A DNA stretch of 18,394 bases, taken from assembly GCA_934663885.1 (NCBI GenBank), contig CAKUKW010000018.1, positions 1 to 18,394 of the forward strand, written 5' to 3'. The notes below the pieces were generated by a model that did no database searches, had not been told where the DNA came from, and saw only the letters and a list, made by a program, of their open reading frames with translations. This document shows positions 7,298 through 15,019 of the stretch, piece after piece. Source of the DNA: an uncultured Tidjanibacter sp. GTDB lineage: Bacteria; Bacteroidota; Bacteroidia; Bacteroidales; Rikenellaceae. Both the position numbers and the translations under genes were made by a program. The stretch's first letter is position 1, and every line of letters starts with the position of its first letter.

Positions 7298-8368
7298 ATG
7301 AACTTCAAATCCGTACATCCTTTTATCATAGCAGGCCCGTGCGGGGCTGAGAGCAGGGAGCAGACCCTCGCCACCTGCCGTGCACTTGCCTCTACCGGTA
7401 TAGTGCATGCTTTCAGGGCAGGGGTGTGGAAGCCCAGAACGAACCCGTCTTCTTTCCAGGGCGCCGGTGATGTGGCTCTGGAGTGGTTGAAGGAAGCGAG
7501 CAGGGAAACCGGACTACCCTTCGGCATCGAAGTAGCCTCTGCAGAGCATGTCCGCAAGGCCGTCGAGCACGGTGCGGGTTTCGTGTGGATAGGGGCAAGG
7601 ACCACTGTAAACCCTTTTATGGTACATGGAATAGCAAGCGCTATCGGGGAAACCGGAATGGCAGTGCTGATAAAAAACCCCGTCACCCCCGATGTCGACC
7701 TATGGGAAGGGGCTGTGGAGAGAATGCTGGGCGCCGCAGTGGATGAAAGTAAAATAGGACTCATACACAGGGGGTTCTCGATGGCTGGGCACGGCTCATA
7801 CCGCAATCCTCCGATGTGGCATATAGCCCTCGAGATGCGCCGCCGCTGTCCTCAGCTCACCATGCTCTGCGATCCTTCGCACATAGCGGGTAAAAGGGAA
7901 CTTATACCGGATATTTCGCAGAAAGCCGCCGACCTCGGATATGACGGATTGATGATAGAAAGCCATATTGACCCTGCCGCCGCATTGAGCGATGCCGCGC
8001 AGCAATTCACGCCGGACGACCTCGCTACCGTGCTGCATAGCATCAAATGGCGCGCGGGTGGCACCGACAATCCCGCCTTCGCCGCCGTCCTGCAGCGTTG
8101 CCGCGCCGAGATAGACCGCCTCGACGCCGAACTGTTGGGGCTACTCAGCCACAGGATGAATATCTCGGAGCAGATAGGAATTATTAAGAAGGAAAATAAC
8201 GTGACTATACTGCAGGAGAAACGCTGGAGCGAAATAACCCATTCAACTCTTTCGCAGGCCGAGGCGCTCAACCTTTCTCCTGAATTCCTGCGTGCCCTGC
8301 TCGAAGCCATCCACCTTGAAAGCATCAACCGCCAGAATAAGGTGATGAGCGAAGGAGACAAACAGTAA
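7298..8368 (+). CDS. Bifunctional DAHP synthase / chorismate mutase type II
   Basis: 356 residues. The N-terminal ~255 form a class I-beta-like DAHP synthase barrel, which condenses phosphoenolpyruvate and erythrose 4-phosphate at the start of the shikimate pathway. Visible motifs are IIAGPCGAES, FRAGVWKPRTNPSSFQG, VWIGARTTVNPF, LIKNPVTPD, IHRGFS and LCDPSHIAGKR. The usual Ser of GPCSxES is Gly here; the metal-ligand Cys remains. Residues ~268-345 form an AroQ-type chorismate mutase helix bundle (RCRAEIDRLDAELLGLLSHR, then IGIIKKENN), which converts chorismate to prephenate. This fusion order is typical of Bacteroidetes and links pathway entry to the Phe/Tyr branch. The last residues, MSEGDKQ, look like an extension and are encoded by one arm of an inverted repeat shared with the convergent yqeY-like gene. 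Confidence 0.94.
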   Translation: MNFKSVHPFIIAGPCGAESREQTLATCRALASTGIVHAFRAGVWKPRTNPSSFQGAGDVALEWLKEASRETGLPFGIEVASAEHVRKAVEHGAGFVWIGARTTVNPFMVHGIASAIGETGMAVLIKNPVTPDVDLWEGAVERMLGAAVDESKIGLIHRGFSMAGHGSYRNPPMWHIALEMRRRCPQLTMLCDPSHIAGKRELIPDISQKAADLGYDGLMIESHIDPAAALSDAAQQFTPDDLATVLHSIKWRAGGTDNPAFAAVLQRCRAEIDRLDAELLGLLSHRMNISEQIGIIKKENNVTILQEKRWSEITHSTLSQAEALNLSPEFLRALLEAIHLESINRQNKVMSEGDKQ

Positions 8369-8618
8369 AGCTTTTATTTATAAATATTCTGTTCTCTTTT
8401 GTAAAAGAGAACCAGAAAAGTTCGGGGAGATACTTTGTATCTCATGAATACTTTACAAGTTTAATTATATAGGGGCTGTTGAAATAAATTTCACAGCCCC
8501 TATATAATTAAACTTGTAGAATTAAGGAAACGCAGTTTCCGCCAAAAGTTCTTTGGTTCTTTCTTACAAGAAAGAATAAAATGCTATAATAGAGTTTACT
8601 GTTTGTCTCCTTCGCTCA
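8346..8618. repeat. 273-bp imperfect palindrome with nested hairpins between convergent genes
   Basis: The two halves are diverged inverted copies. The outer arms 8346-8369 and 8595-8618 match perfectly (24 bp) and include both genes' stop codons. The central arms 8454-8479 and 8493-8518 match perfectly (26 bp) and continue as GAAA/TTTC with one bulged T (8480) to a TAAA loop. Each half also holds two local hairpins. The left half has GTTCTCTTTT/AAAAGAGAAC (8391-8412) and GAGATAC/GTATCTC (8427-8443). The right half has GGAAAC/GTTTCC (8526-8540) and TTCTTTCTT/AAGAAAGAA (8557-8576). When the halves are aligned, their stem differences are paired compensatory changes. It probably also acts as a two-way transcription end, but its origin is unknown. 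Confidence 0.85.
8454..8518. terminator. Long central hairpin, possible bidirectional terminator
   Basis: A 65-base hairpin of 30 paired bases with a single bulge and a 4-base loop. A GC-rich core (GGGGCTGT/ACAGCCCC) sits at the top and AT-rich sequence at the base. It lies midway between two convergent stops, where a terminator is needed. There is no long T tract, so the role is inferred from structure and position. Confidence 0.5.
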
Positions 8619-9057
8619 ATAACTTTCTTACGGTTTCGGATATTACGCGGCCGTCGGCGATGCCTGCGAGCTGTTTGCTTGCCACACCCATCACTTTGCC
8701 CATGTCGGAAGGGGCGGAGGCACCCACCCGGGTGATTATTTCGCGAAGGCGTGCTTCAAGCTCGGCGGGTGAAAGTTGTTTCGGGAGGTATTTCTCTATG
8801 AATTCGGCTTCTGTGAGCTCGGCTTCTGCGAGTTCGGGACGTCCTGCGGCGGTGTACTGCTCGGCGGATTCGCGGCGCTGCTTAACCTGTTTCTGCATTA
8901 TTTTTATCACGTCGGCGTCGGTCACCTCGTGGGCCGTGCCGGACGTCTTTTCGAGCATTATGGCGGCTTTTACCGCCCGCAGGGCACCCAGCCTGACGGC
9001 CTCCTTGGCAATCATCGCCTGCTTCATATCTTCCTGTATCCGTTGTTCGAGTGTCAT
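8596..9057 (-). CDS. GatB/YqeY domain protein
   Basis: 153 residues from ATG 9057. An upstream in-frame ATG at 9096 would add 13 residues not typical of the family. The protein matches the YqeY family: LEQRIQEDMKQAMIAKEAVR, LGALRAVKAAI, RRESAEQYTAAGRPELAEAE, EFIEKYLPKQLSPAE and the C-terminal DMGKVMGVASKQLAGIADGR. The fold resembles the tRNA-binding tail domain of the amidotransferase subunit GatB; the cellular role of stand-alone YqeY proteins is not established. The last residues, SEGDKQ, lie in the inverted-repeat arm at 8595-8618 and repeat the end of the facing DAHP synthase gene. asd ends 77 bases upstream on the same strand with no obvious terminator between, so the two may be co-transcribed. 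Confidence 0.9.
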   Translation of the reverse strand: MTLEQRIQEDMKQAMIAKEAVRLGALRAVKAAIMLEKTSGTAHEVTDADVIKIMQKQVKQRRESAEQYTAAGRPELAEAELTEAEFIEKYLPKQLSPAELEARLREIITRVGASAPSDMGKVMGVASKQLAGIADGRVISETVRKLLSEGDKQ

Positions 9058-9134
9058 TTGTATTTCTTTTTTGGAGGTCAGGATCAGTCCGGCCACCTGT
9101 TTATTTTATTAGTTGCAGACCCGTCGCATTGATT

Positions 9135-10154
9135 TTAATCGAATCGTTTATGCGCGATCAGGTATTCGGCTATCTGGACGGCGTTGAGGGCCGCTCCTTT
9201 AAGTATCTGATCGGCAACGCACCAGAACGTGAGCCCGTTCGGGTCGGATGTATCGCGGCGGATGCGCCCGACGTATACAGGGTCGGTGCCGGCTGCTAAA
9301 AGCGGCATCGGATACTCTTTTTTCGAGGGGTCGTCTATGACTACTATTCCTTCCGCGGCATTGAAAGCGGCGCGGGCCTCTTCCGGGGTAACCGGCCTTT
9401 CGGTCTCGACCCATATACTTTCAGAGTGCGACCTCAGTACGGGGACCCTCACGCAAGTGGCGCTCACCTCCACATCGGAATGCATTATTTTCCGGGTTTC
9501 GTTCACCATCTTCATCTCCTCCTTTGTGTATCCGTTTTCCGTGAATACGTCGATCTGCGGTATAAGGTTGTACGCGAGCTGGTACGCGAATTTTTCCACA
9601 TGCGGCTCCCTGCCAGCGACGATATCGGCATATTGCTGTTCAAGTTCATCCATGGCTGCCGCTCCGCCCCCGCTTGCCGCCTGGTATGTCGATACAATGA
9701 CGCGCCTTATATGCGACAGCTTTTCTATGGCGTTAAGCGCTACGACCATCTGTATGGTCGAGCAGTTGGGATTGGCTATAACATTGCGCGGGGTGTCCAT
9801 GGCATCGGATCCGTTAACTTCGGGTATAACCAGGGGTACGTCGACATCCATACGAAAAGCGCTGGAGTTGTCTATGATAATGGCGCCGTGCTTCGTTATC
9901 GTTTTTTCGAATTCGACGGAAGTGCCGCCGCCCGCCGAAAGGAAAGCTATATCGACCCCTTGGAAATCGTCGTTGTGCTGAAGCAGGCGTACTTTTACGG
10001 GCTTTCCGCGGAAAACATATTCACTGCCCGCGCTCCTGCCCGAGCCGAAAAGAAGAAGCTCCCCGACGGGAAAATTCCTTTTCTCCAGTATCCGCAGGAA
10101 TTCCTGTCCCACTGCGCCGCTGGCGCCCACTATCGCGACTTTCAGGTTTTTCAT
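9135..10154 (-). CDS. asd: Aspartate-semialdehyde dehydrogenase
   Basis: 339 residues, normal length. It reduces aspartyl phosphate to aspartate semialdehyde with NADPH, the branch point to lysine/diaminopimelate, threonine and methionine. The N-terminal nucleotide-binding motif is [18 protein letters not shown] (residues 6-23). The catalytic Cys131 lies in NPNCSTIQM and the catalytic His243 in [19 protein letters not shown] and [16 protein letters not shown] are also conserved. Diaminopimelate made from this product feeds the peptidoglycan precursor pathway represented by murF-alr in this window. No strong -7 box was found; the nearest weak match on the minus strand is TAAGTTTT shortly upstream. 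The ATG start at 10154 fits the family N-terminus. Confidence 0.97.
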   Translation of the reverse strand: MKNLKVAIVGASGAVGQEFLRILEKRNFPVGELLLFGSGRSAGSEYVFRGKPVKVRLLQHNDDFQGVDIAFLSAGGGTSVEFEKTITKHGAIIIDNSSAFRMDVDVPLVIPEVNGSDAMDTPRNVIANPNCSTIQMVVALNAIEKLSHIRRVIVSTYQAASGGGAAAMDELEQQYADIVAGREPHVEKFAYQLAYNLIPQIDVFTENGYTKEEMKMVNETRKIMHSDVEVSATCVRVPVLRSHSESIWVETERPVTPEEARAAFNAAEGIVVIDDPSKKEYPMPLLAAGTDPVYVGRIRRDTSDPNGLTFWCVADQILKGAALNAVQIAEYLIAHKRFD

Positions 10155-10522
10155 ATTGTAAATATGCAGATCAATAAAACTTATTTAATGGTTATTTTTC
10201 CACTTTTTGCTTGTCCAAAAAGTGGAGCAAAAAAGACACCGATGTGTTCAAAATCTAAAATCGTTCGCCTAACGCCTAAAACGGACGGCATTCGCCGATT
10301 TTGGCTGTGCTGCGCTTGCCTTCCTCCTCGCGGCTCGGCAGAGATTCAAATAATTTGAATCTGCTCTCGCTCCGCAGCGTCGGCTGGAACCAAAATGTCT
10401 CCGTTTTTAGCGGCTTTTAGTCTCCGGTTTTTTAACGCTTTTTCGCATGTCGGGTTTAAAAAAGACAAGAATTATCGAGCCCAAACTTTCTGTATACGGT
10501 GTTGACGAAAGCTATTCCTTTA
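10155..10522. repeat. 368-base intergenic region with palindromic elements
   Basis: No believable gene. CCACTTTTTG (10200-10209), loop CTTGTC and CAAAAAGTGG (10216-10225) form a 10-bp hairpin followed by AGCAAAAAAG. This resembles the hairpin-plus-ACCA(A/G)A arrangement in the 8346-8618 palindrome. Further on are nested inverted segments: AAAACGGA (10278-10285) with TCCGTTTT (10400-10407), ATTTTGG (10298-10304) with CCAAAAT (10390-10396), and AGATTCAAAT (10342-10351) with ATTTGAATCT (10353-10362). The stretch therefore looks like a degenerate palindromic element of about 130 bases. It separates asd from the upstream penicillin-binding protein gene, both on the minus strand. Confidence 0.65.
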
Positions 10523-12904
10523 TCAATCGAAAAATTCGTCTATGTCGTTCCTGCGTATTGCATCATCCGAGTCCGAGTCTGGGCAGTTGTAATCCACCGT
10601 TCCCGCCGGGCGGAGGAACCTGTCCGTTTTCCTTATTCCCAACGACGGGTCGGCGTAAACTTTCTGCATGAAATTTCCGTAAATCGGCAATGCCAGTGCG
10701 GAGCCCTCCCCGCTCGCCTTGATGTGGACGCTCTGGTCTTCGCCTCCGACCCATACGCCCGCTACGAGTTTCGGCGTCACGCCCATAAACCATGCGTCGC
10801 GGTTCTCCTGCGAAGTACCCGTTTTACCGCCCATATCCATATCTTTTAGGTCGAACTGCCACCGAAGCCTGCCTGCCGTACCTTGCGTGACTACCTCTTT
10901 AAGCATCTGGAGCATCGTGTAAGCCGTGTATTGGTTCATAGCGTCGCTCGACGAAGGCGTGAACGAAGCGATCAGGTTGCCCTGCCGGTCCTCGATGCGG
11001 GTGATGAATATCGGCTCGGTGAAGACTCCCTGGTTGGCGAAAGTGGAGTAGGCCCCCACCATCTCGAACAACGACACGTCGGCCGGGCCGAGACAGAGTG
11101 CGTTCACGGGATCGATATAGCTGTGTATTCCCATCTGGTTGATAAAGTCGGCCACCTTCTGCGGCTGCTTGGCCTCCTTCATTATCCACGCCGAGTAGTT
11201 GTTGCGGCTGCGCGCGAGCCCCCACTTCAGCGGATGTTCGACCCCGTCGTATTCTACTTTGCCCGCCTCCTTCGGCGACCACGGTTCGCCGGTGTATGTC
11301 TCTATTGTGACAGGAAGGTTTGGTACCCTCGTACACGGCGTCAGGCCCATATAGTCTATCGCAAACGTGTATACGAAAGGCTTGATGGTCGATCCCACCT
11401 GCCGTTTACCCTGCTTGGCCATGTCGTATTTGAAATACTTGAAGTTCGGGCCGCCTACGTAAGCCTTTACGTGCCCCGTTGTCGGATCCATCGCCATGAA
11501 GGACGCCCTCATTATACCTTTATGGTGTATTATCGAATCGCGAGGCGTCATCAGCGTGTCTATTTCGCCCTTATACGTGAATATCTTCATGCGTGCCGGC
11601 GTACGGAAATCCTTATCTATATCGGAGTCCGATGCCCCGTCCTTCTTGAGGTTTATATAGCGGTCGGTGTAGCGCATAGCCCGCGCTATTATTTTGTCTA
11701 TCTCGGCGCCGGTTACGCCGTCGAACAGTTTTCCGGTATTCTTCTTCTGCTTCTCCAGTCGCGGTTGGACGTCTGTTTCCATCATATACTGCACCGACTG
11801 CTCGGCGTACTGCTGCATATTGTAGCTGAGGGTGGTGTATATCCTGAGGCCGTCGCGGTAGATGTTGTAGTTCGTTCCGTCGGCTTTCAGGTTCTTGTGG
11901 CACCAGCCGTAGATGGGGTTGTTCTCCCACCGCTGGAGCTCCTGCTCGTAGTCCCACTTTCCGGCGCGGGTATTTGGGAACTGGCTTCGCTGCGGTTTCT
12001 GCGCCGTCATCACGGTGCGTATCATCTCCCTGAAATAGGTGCCTATTCCTTCGTCGTGCGATGAGGGCTTATAGTCGAGCTCAATAGAAGTCCGCGATAA
12101 CGAATCGTACTGGTGTTTGGTGATATATCCGCTCTTACGCATCCGCGACATTACCGTATTGCGCCTTGCAGTCGAGCGGTCGGGATTGCGCACGGGACTG
12201 TACCGTGTCGGAGCGTTCACGACTCCCACGAGGGTAGCCGACTCCTGTACGTTGAGATCGCGCGGTTCCTTGTTGAAGAAAGTGTTGGCCGCCGCCTTTA
12301 TGCCGTATGCGTTACTTCCGTAAAAGACGGTGTTCAGGTACATGGTCATTATCTCCTCTTTCGTGTAATTGTATTCCAGTTTGACCGCCGTAATCCACTC
12401 CTTGAACTTTATAATTACCATTTTGCCCGTTTTCTTTAGTTTCGAATCGTGGGCCATGTCATCCCTGGGGAAAAGGTTTTTGGCGAGCTGCTGGGTTATG
12501 GTGCTGCCGCCCCCCTGCTCGCGGCTCCCCAGTGCGATGGTCTTGACTCCCACGCGCGCCAGAGCGATAAAGTCGATACCCGAATGTGAATAGAACCTGG
12601 CGTCCTCGGTCGCTATCAATGCCCCCACCAATGCCGGCGACAGGTCGTCGAAGTCGACGTAACTACGGTTCTGTATATAGAATGACCCGACCAGCCTGCC
12701 ATCGTCGGAATAAAGCTCCGTAGCGAGGTTGTTCTTCGGGTTCTCCAGCTCCTCGAACGAAGGCAGTTTGCCGAACGCGCCGACGGCTATCAGGATTATC
12801 ATCAGAATAACCGCCCCGACGGGTATAAGGAAAATAGTCCAGAACCATTTGGTAAACCTCCGGGCCCGTTCCTTTTTGGATCTGCTTTGTTTTTGTTGTG
12901 CCAT
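10523..12904 (-). CDS. mrcA: Class A penicillin-binding protein (PBP1A-type transglycosylase/transpeptidase)
   Basis: 793 residues from ATG 12904; a TTG at 12913 lies inside the -7 box and is unlikely. A short basic N-terminus is followed by one membrane anchor (about residues 20-45), placing the bulk in the periplasm. The GT51 glycosyltransferase domain shows ATEDARFYSHSGID with the catalytic Glu100, GGSTITQQLAKNLF and EEIMTMYLNTVFYG. The transpeptidase domain has the three penicillin-binding motifs: SxxK as Ser505-Thr-Ile-Lys508 in GSTIKPF, SxN as SRN (566-568), and KTGT (694-697) in GGKTGTSQE. It polymerises lipid II and cross-links the strands. A 340-base gap to the divergent PfkB gene's start is avoided: the two starts are 154 bases apart and share a promoter region. 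Confidence 0.96.
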   Translation of the reverse strand: MAQQKQSRSKKERARRFTKWFWTIFLIPVGAVILMIILIAVGAFGKLPSFEELENPKNNLATELYSDDGRLVGSFYIQNRSYVDFDDLSPALVGALIATEDARFYSHSGIDFIALARVGVKTIALGSREQGGGSTITQQLAKNLFPRDDMAHDSKLKKTGKMVIIKFKEWITAVKLEYNYTKEEIMTMYLNTVFYGSNAYGIKAAANTFFNKEPRDLNVQESATLVGVVNAPTRYSPVRNPDRSTARRNTVMSRMRKSGYITKHQYDSLSRTSIELDYKPSSHDEGIGTYFREMIRTVMTAQKPQRSQFPNTRAGKWDYEQELQRWENNPIYGWCHKNLKADGTNYNIYRDGLRIYTTLSYNMQQYAEQSVQYMMETDVQPRLEKQKKNTGKLFDGVTGAEIDKIIARAMRYTDRYINLKKDGASDSDIDKDFRTPARMKIFTYKGEIDTLMTPRDSIIHHKGIMRASFMAMDPTTGHVKAYVGGPNFKYFKYDMAKQGKRQVGSTIKPFVYTFAIDYMGLTPCTRVPNLPVTIETYTGEPWSPKEAGKVEYDGVEHPLKWGLARSRNNYSAWIMKEAKQPQKVADFINQMGIHSYIDPVNALCLGPADVSLFEMVGAYSTFANQGVFTEPIFITRIEDRQGNLIASFTPSSSDAMNQYTAYTMLQMLKEVVTQGTAGRLRWQFDLKDMDMGGKTGTSQENRDAWFMGVTPKLVAGVWVGGEDQSVHIKASGEGSALALPIYGNFMQKVYADPSLGIRKTDRFLRPAGTVDYNCPDSDSDDAIRRNDIDEFFD

Positions 12905-12910
12905 ACAGCG

Positions 12911-12918
12911 CAAAGATA
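12911..12918 (-). promoter_or_regulatory. -7 box of the PBP1A gene
   Basis: TATCTTTG on the minus strand (12918-12911) matches TAnnTTTG exactly. Taking the usual start about 7 bases past the box, transcription would begin at or next to the ATG at 12904, implying a leaderless or nearly leaderless mRNA. No clear -33 TTTG is visible. Confidence 0.55.
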
Positions 12919-13013
12919 TATATTTTTTGCGACAGGACTCCCCGCCGCCGACGCATGGGTATATAAATTAGGGTTACATCCTTTAAAACGGAAAAAAGGC
13001 TGAAAAAATATTG

Positions 13014-13021
13014 TATCTTTG
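13014..13021 (+). promoter_or_regulatory. -7 box of the PfkB-family kinase gene
   Basis: TATCTTTG at 13014-13021, 38 bases before the ATG at 13059, predicts a leader of about 30 bases. The -33 region is A-rich with no TTTG. Confidence 0.55.
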
Positions 13022-13058
13022 TTGCCCGTTGGATTTTGCGGAGCATAACCGGATAAAA

Positions 13059-14060
13059 ATGAAAAAAATAATAGGCCTGGGCAACGCCCTTACTGATTTT
13101 CTCGTGAACCTGCCTTCGGACAGGGTACTCTCCGAATTCAGTTTCCAGAAAGGAAGCATGACACTCGTGGATTCCGAACTGCAGCGCAGGGTGCAGGAGG
13201 CTACGGCGGACTTGCCGCATACCCTTTCGCTGGGCGGCTCGGCTGCAAATACGATGAGGGCGATGGCGCGCCTGGGTGTTGGGGTGGGCTATATAGGTAA
13301 AGTAGGTGAGGACTCCACCGGACGTTTCTATGAAGCCGCTCTTGAGAATCTTTCCATAGAACCTTTCATATTTTACGGCTCACAGCGTTCGGGACGGTGC
13401 CTCTCGCTGGTTTCTCCCGATGGCGAGCGCACTATGGTCACATATCTCGGGTCGGCCATAGAGATGACGGAAGAAGATATAACTCCTTCGGTGTTCTCCG
13501 GCTACGACTGCCTTTACGTCGAAGGTTTCCAGGTACAGAACCACGCTGTTATTTCGCACGTGGTGAAGACCGCGAAGGAGGCCGGCCTGAAGGTGGCGAT
13601 TGACCTTGCCAGCTATAACGTAGTGCTGGAAAACCTTGAGTTCCTGCGCGGGCTTGTATCGGGCTACGTGGACATAGTTTTCGCCAACGAGCAGGAGGCC
13701 GAAGCTTTTACGGGGGAGCAGGAACCTGTGAACGCCCTTGAGGCCATCTCTCGTATGTGCGGGCTCGCGGTGGTAAAGGTTGGTACCAGGGGAGCGTATA
13801 TTAAAAGGGGTGCGGAGGTAGTCCACGTCGGAATAATGGCTGCTGCCAAAAGGATAGACACCACCGGAGCGGGCGATTTTTACGCCGCGGGATTCATGTC
13901 CGGCCTTTGCGAGGGGCTTTCGCTTCGCCAGTGCGGCACCATTGGCGCCATAGCGGCCGGCAAGGTCATCGAGATCGTGGGCACTACCCCCAGCGAGGAC
14001 GCATGGAGCGACGTATTAGCACTGGTGAATAAAGTGAAAACCGAAAGGTATCTGTTTTAA
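13059..14060 (+). CDS. PfkB-family carbohydrate/nucleoside kinase (adenosine kinase-like)
   Basis: 333 residues from ATG 13059. The frame stays open upstream, but 13014-13021 is the promoter box, so earlier starts are unlikely. The N-terminus KKIIGLGNALTDFLVNLP resembles adenosine kinase-like members. The first PfkB signature includes LSLGGSAANTMRAMARLG (about 56-73) and GYIGKVGEDSTGRFY. The second is IDTTGAGDFYAAGFMSGL, with the catalytic base Asp273 in GAGD and the anion-hole glycines intact. It should transfer phosphate from ATP to a sugar or nucleoside hydroxyl. Adenosine or another nucleoside is a reasonable guess for the substrate, but the family is too diverse to decide. It is divergent from PBP1A and followed by a weak terminator. 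Confidence 0.9.
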   Translation: MKKIIGLGNALTDFLVNLPSDRVLSEFSFQKGSMTLVDSELQRRVQEATADLPHTLSLGGSAANTMRAMARLGVGVGYIGKVGEDSTGRFYEAALENLSIEPFIFYGSQRSGRCLSLVSPDGERTMVTYLGSAIEMTEEDITPSVFSGYDCLYVEGFQVQNHAVISHVVKTAKEAGLKVAIDLASYNVVLENLEFLRGLVSGYVDIVFANEQEAEAFTGEQEPVNALEAISRMCGLAVVKVGTRGAYIKRGAEVVHVGIMAAAKRIDTTGAGDFYAAGFMSGLCEGLSLRQCGTIGAIAAGKVIEIVGTTPSEDAWSDVLALVNKVKTERYLF

Positions 14061-14101
14061 CCATCGGGAAAAGATGAATAACTGTTCCGACCGGTTTTTT
14101 T
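14061..14101 (+). terminator. Candidate terminator after the PfkB-family kinase gene
   Basis: An imperfect stem, ACC.TCGG(G)AA with TTCCGA.CGGT, is followed by seven T (14095-14101). It starts directly after the kinase stop. The stem has bulges, so strength is uncertain. Confidence 0.45.
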
Positions 14102-14194
14102 AAACAGCTCTTTGTAGTCTGCATGCATTTTCATAGTTTTACATTAAATCGGTTGTCCATAACTGGTTTATTGACTTACTTCAATACTAAAACC

Positions 14195-14935
14195 ATGAAA
14201 AGATTATTACTTATTCTTACTGCCGTCCTGGCAATCGGGGCTATTTCCTGCTCCGAAGTTCACACCTATGACATAATCGATGAAAGTAATGTCCTCCGCT
14301 GCGAGGATGAAGGCTGTACGCACGACCATGGATCCACCCGCGGGCGTCCCATCGGAAACTGCCCCCGGTGTGGAGAAGAGGTGGCTAACGACGAACCGTG
14401 TTGTCCTCAATGCGGCTATTCTGTCGAGGATTTTGAGAATTGCTATAGATGTAACAGGCCGGATTGGGCGTGTATCTGTTGTGAATATTGCCAGAACCCA
14501 CCTTATTCCTGCGAATGTTTTTGCACGTCTTGCGGGAACCGTATCAAGCCTTATTCCCTTTGCCTGTGTAATCCGGAATGCATTGCCTGTGGAAGTCCCC
14601 TGATCGGAGGTATCTGCGTATTGTGTGAGCCGGAGAGGATACCGCAGAATCCGCCTGTTGTCTCAGGTGCACGTTATCTTCAACTCGGATCGGCGAACAG
14701 CGTCGGATTTCATTATACTATGCATGATGTTCCCTACAAGGAGCAGTTGATGTATACCTATCGCTGGAGTTTTACCTCATCGTCCACTCCTCCCAAAAAC
14801 CATATCATGAATGGTCAGGGATGGGGCTGTACTATGAAATTTGTTTCCCCGGATATCGTTCATCTAACCTGCGAAGTCAGTCTTGAGGGCCAACTTATAT
14901 ATACCGATACACTGGAAATCCATATTTTTTTCTAA
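14195..14935 (+). CDS. Cysteine-rich lipoprotein with zinc-ribbon-like repeats, function unknown
   Basis: 246 residues from ATG 14195. I prefer this start because it opens a lipoprotein signal (MKRLLLILTAVLAIGAISC, lipid-carrying Cys19); an earlier ATG at 14123 would bury it. Residues ~34-150 hold many CxxC or CxC pairs: CPRC, CPQCGY, CYRC, CICCEYC, CECFCTSCG, CLC, CIACG and CVLC. They resemble tandem zinc ribbons or rubredoxin knuckles. In total there are 26 cysteines. After a proline linker (PQNPPVVSGA) the last ~85 residues look beta-rich (YTYRWSFTSSS, VHLTCEVSLEG), possibly an Ig-like domain. Zinc ribbons are usually cytoplasmic, so their presence in a predicted exported lipoprotein is odd. 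No homologue is recognised. It stands alone, with unrelated neighbours. Confidence 0.75.
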   Translation: MKRLLLILTAVLAIGAISCSEVHTYDIIDESNVLRCEDEGCTHDHGSTRGRPIGNCPRCGEEVANDEPCCPQCGYSVEDFENCYRCNRPDWACICCEYCQNPPYSCECFCTSCGNRIKPYSLCLCNPECIACGSPLIGGICVLCEPERIPQNPPVVSGARYLQLGSANSVGFHYTMHDVPYKEQLMYTYRWSFTSSSTPPKNHIMNGQGWGCTMKFVSPDIVHLTCEVSLEGQLIYTDTLEIHIFF

Positions 14936-15019
14936 CTGAGTTTCCCTTTTGATTTAATATACGCACATTTCTCATGGAGATTTGATGTATTTAAAATATG
15001 TTTAAAGATTAAATCCACG

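Noticed and set aside
10447..10849. Small plus-strand open frames between asd and PBP1A
   Set aside because: They extend antisense into PBP1A and have no family resemblance; the region is better explained by palindromic repeats.
10883..12064. A 393-residue open frame on the plus strand inside the PBP1A gene, plus several shorter ones
   Set aside because: Antisense to a fully motif-supported gene; the translation is rich in Arg, His and Tyr without domains, as expected of a GC-biased shadow frame.
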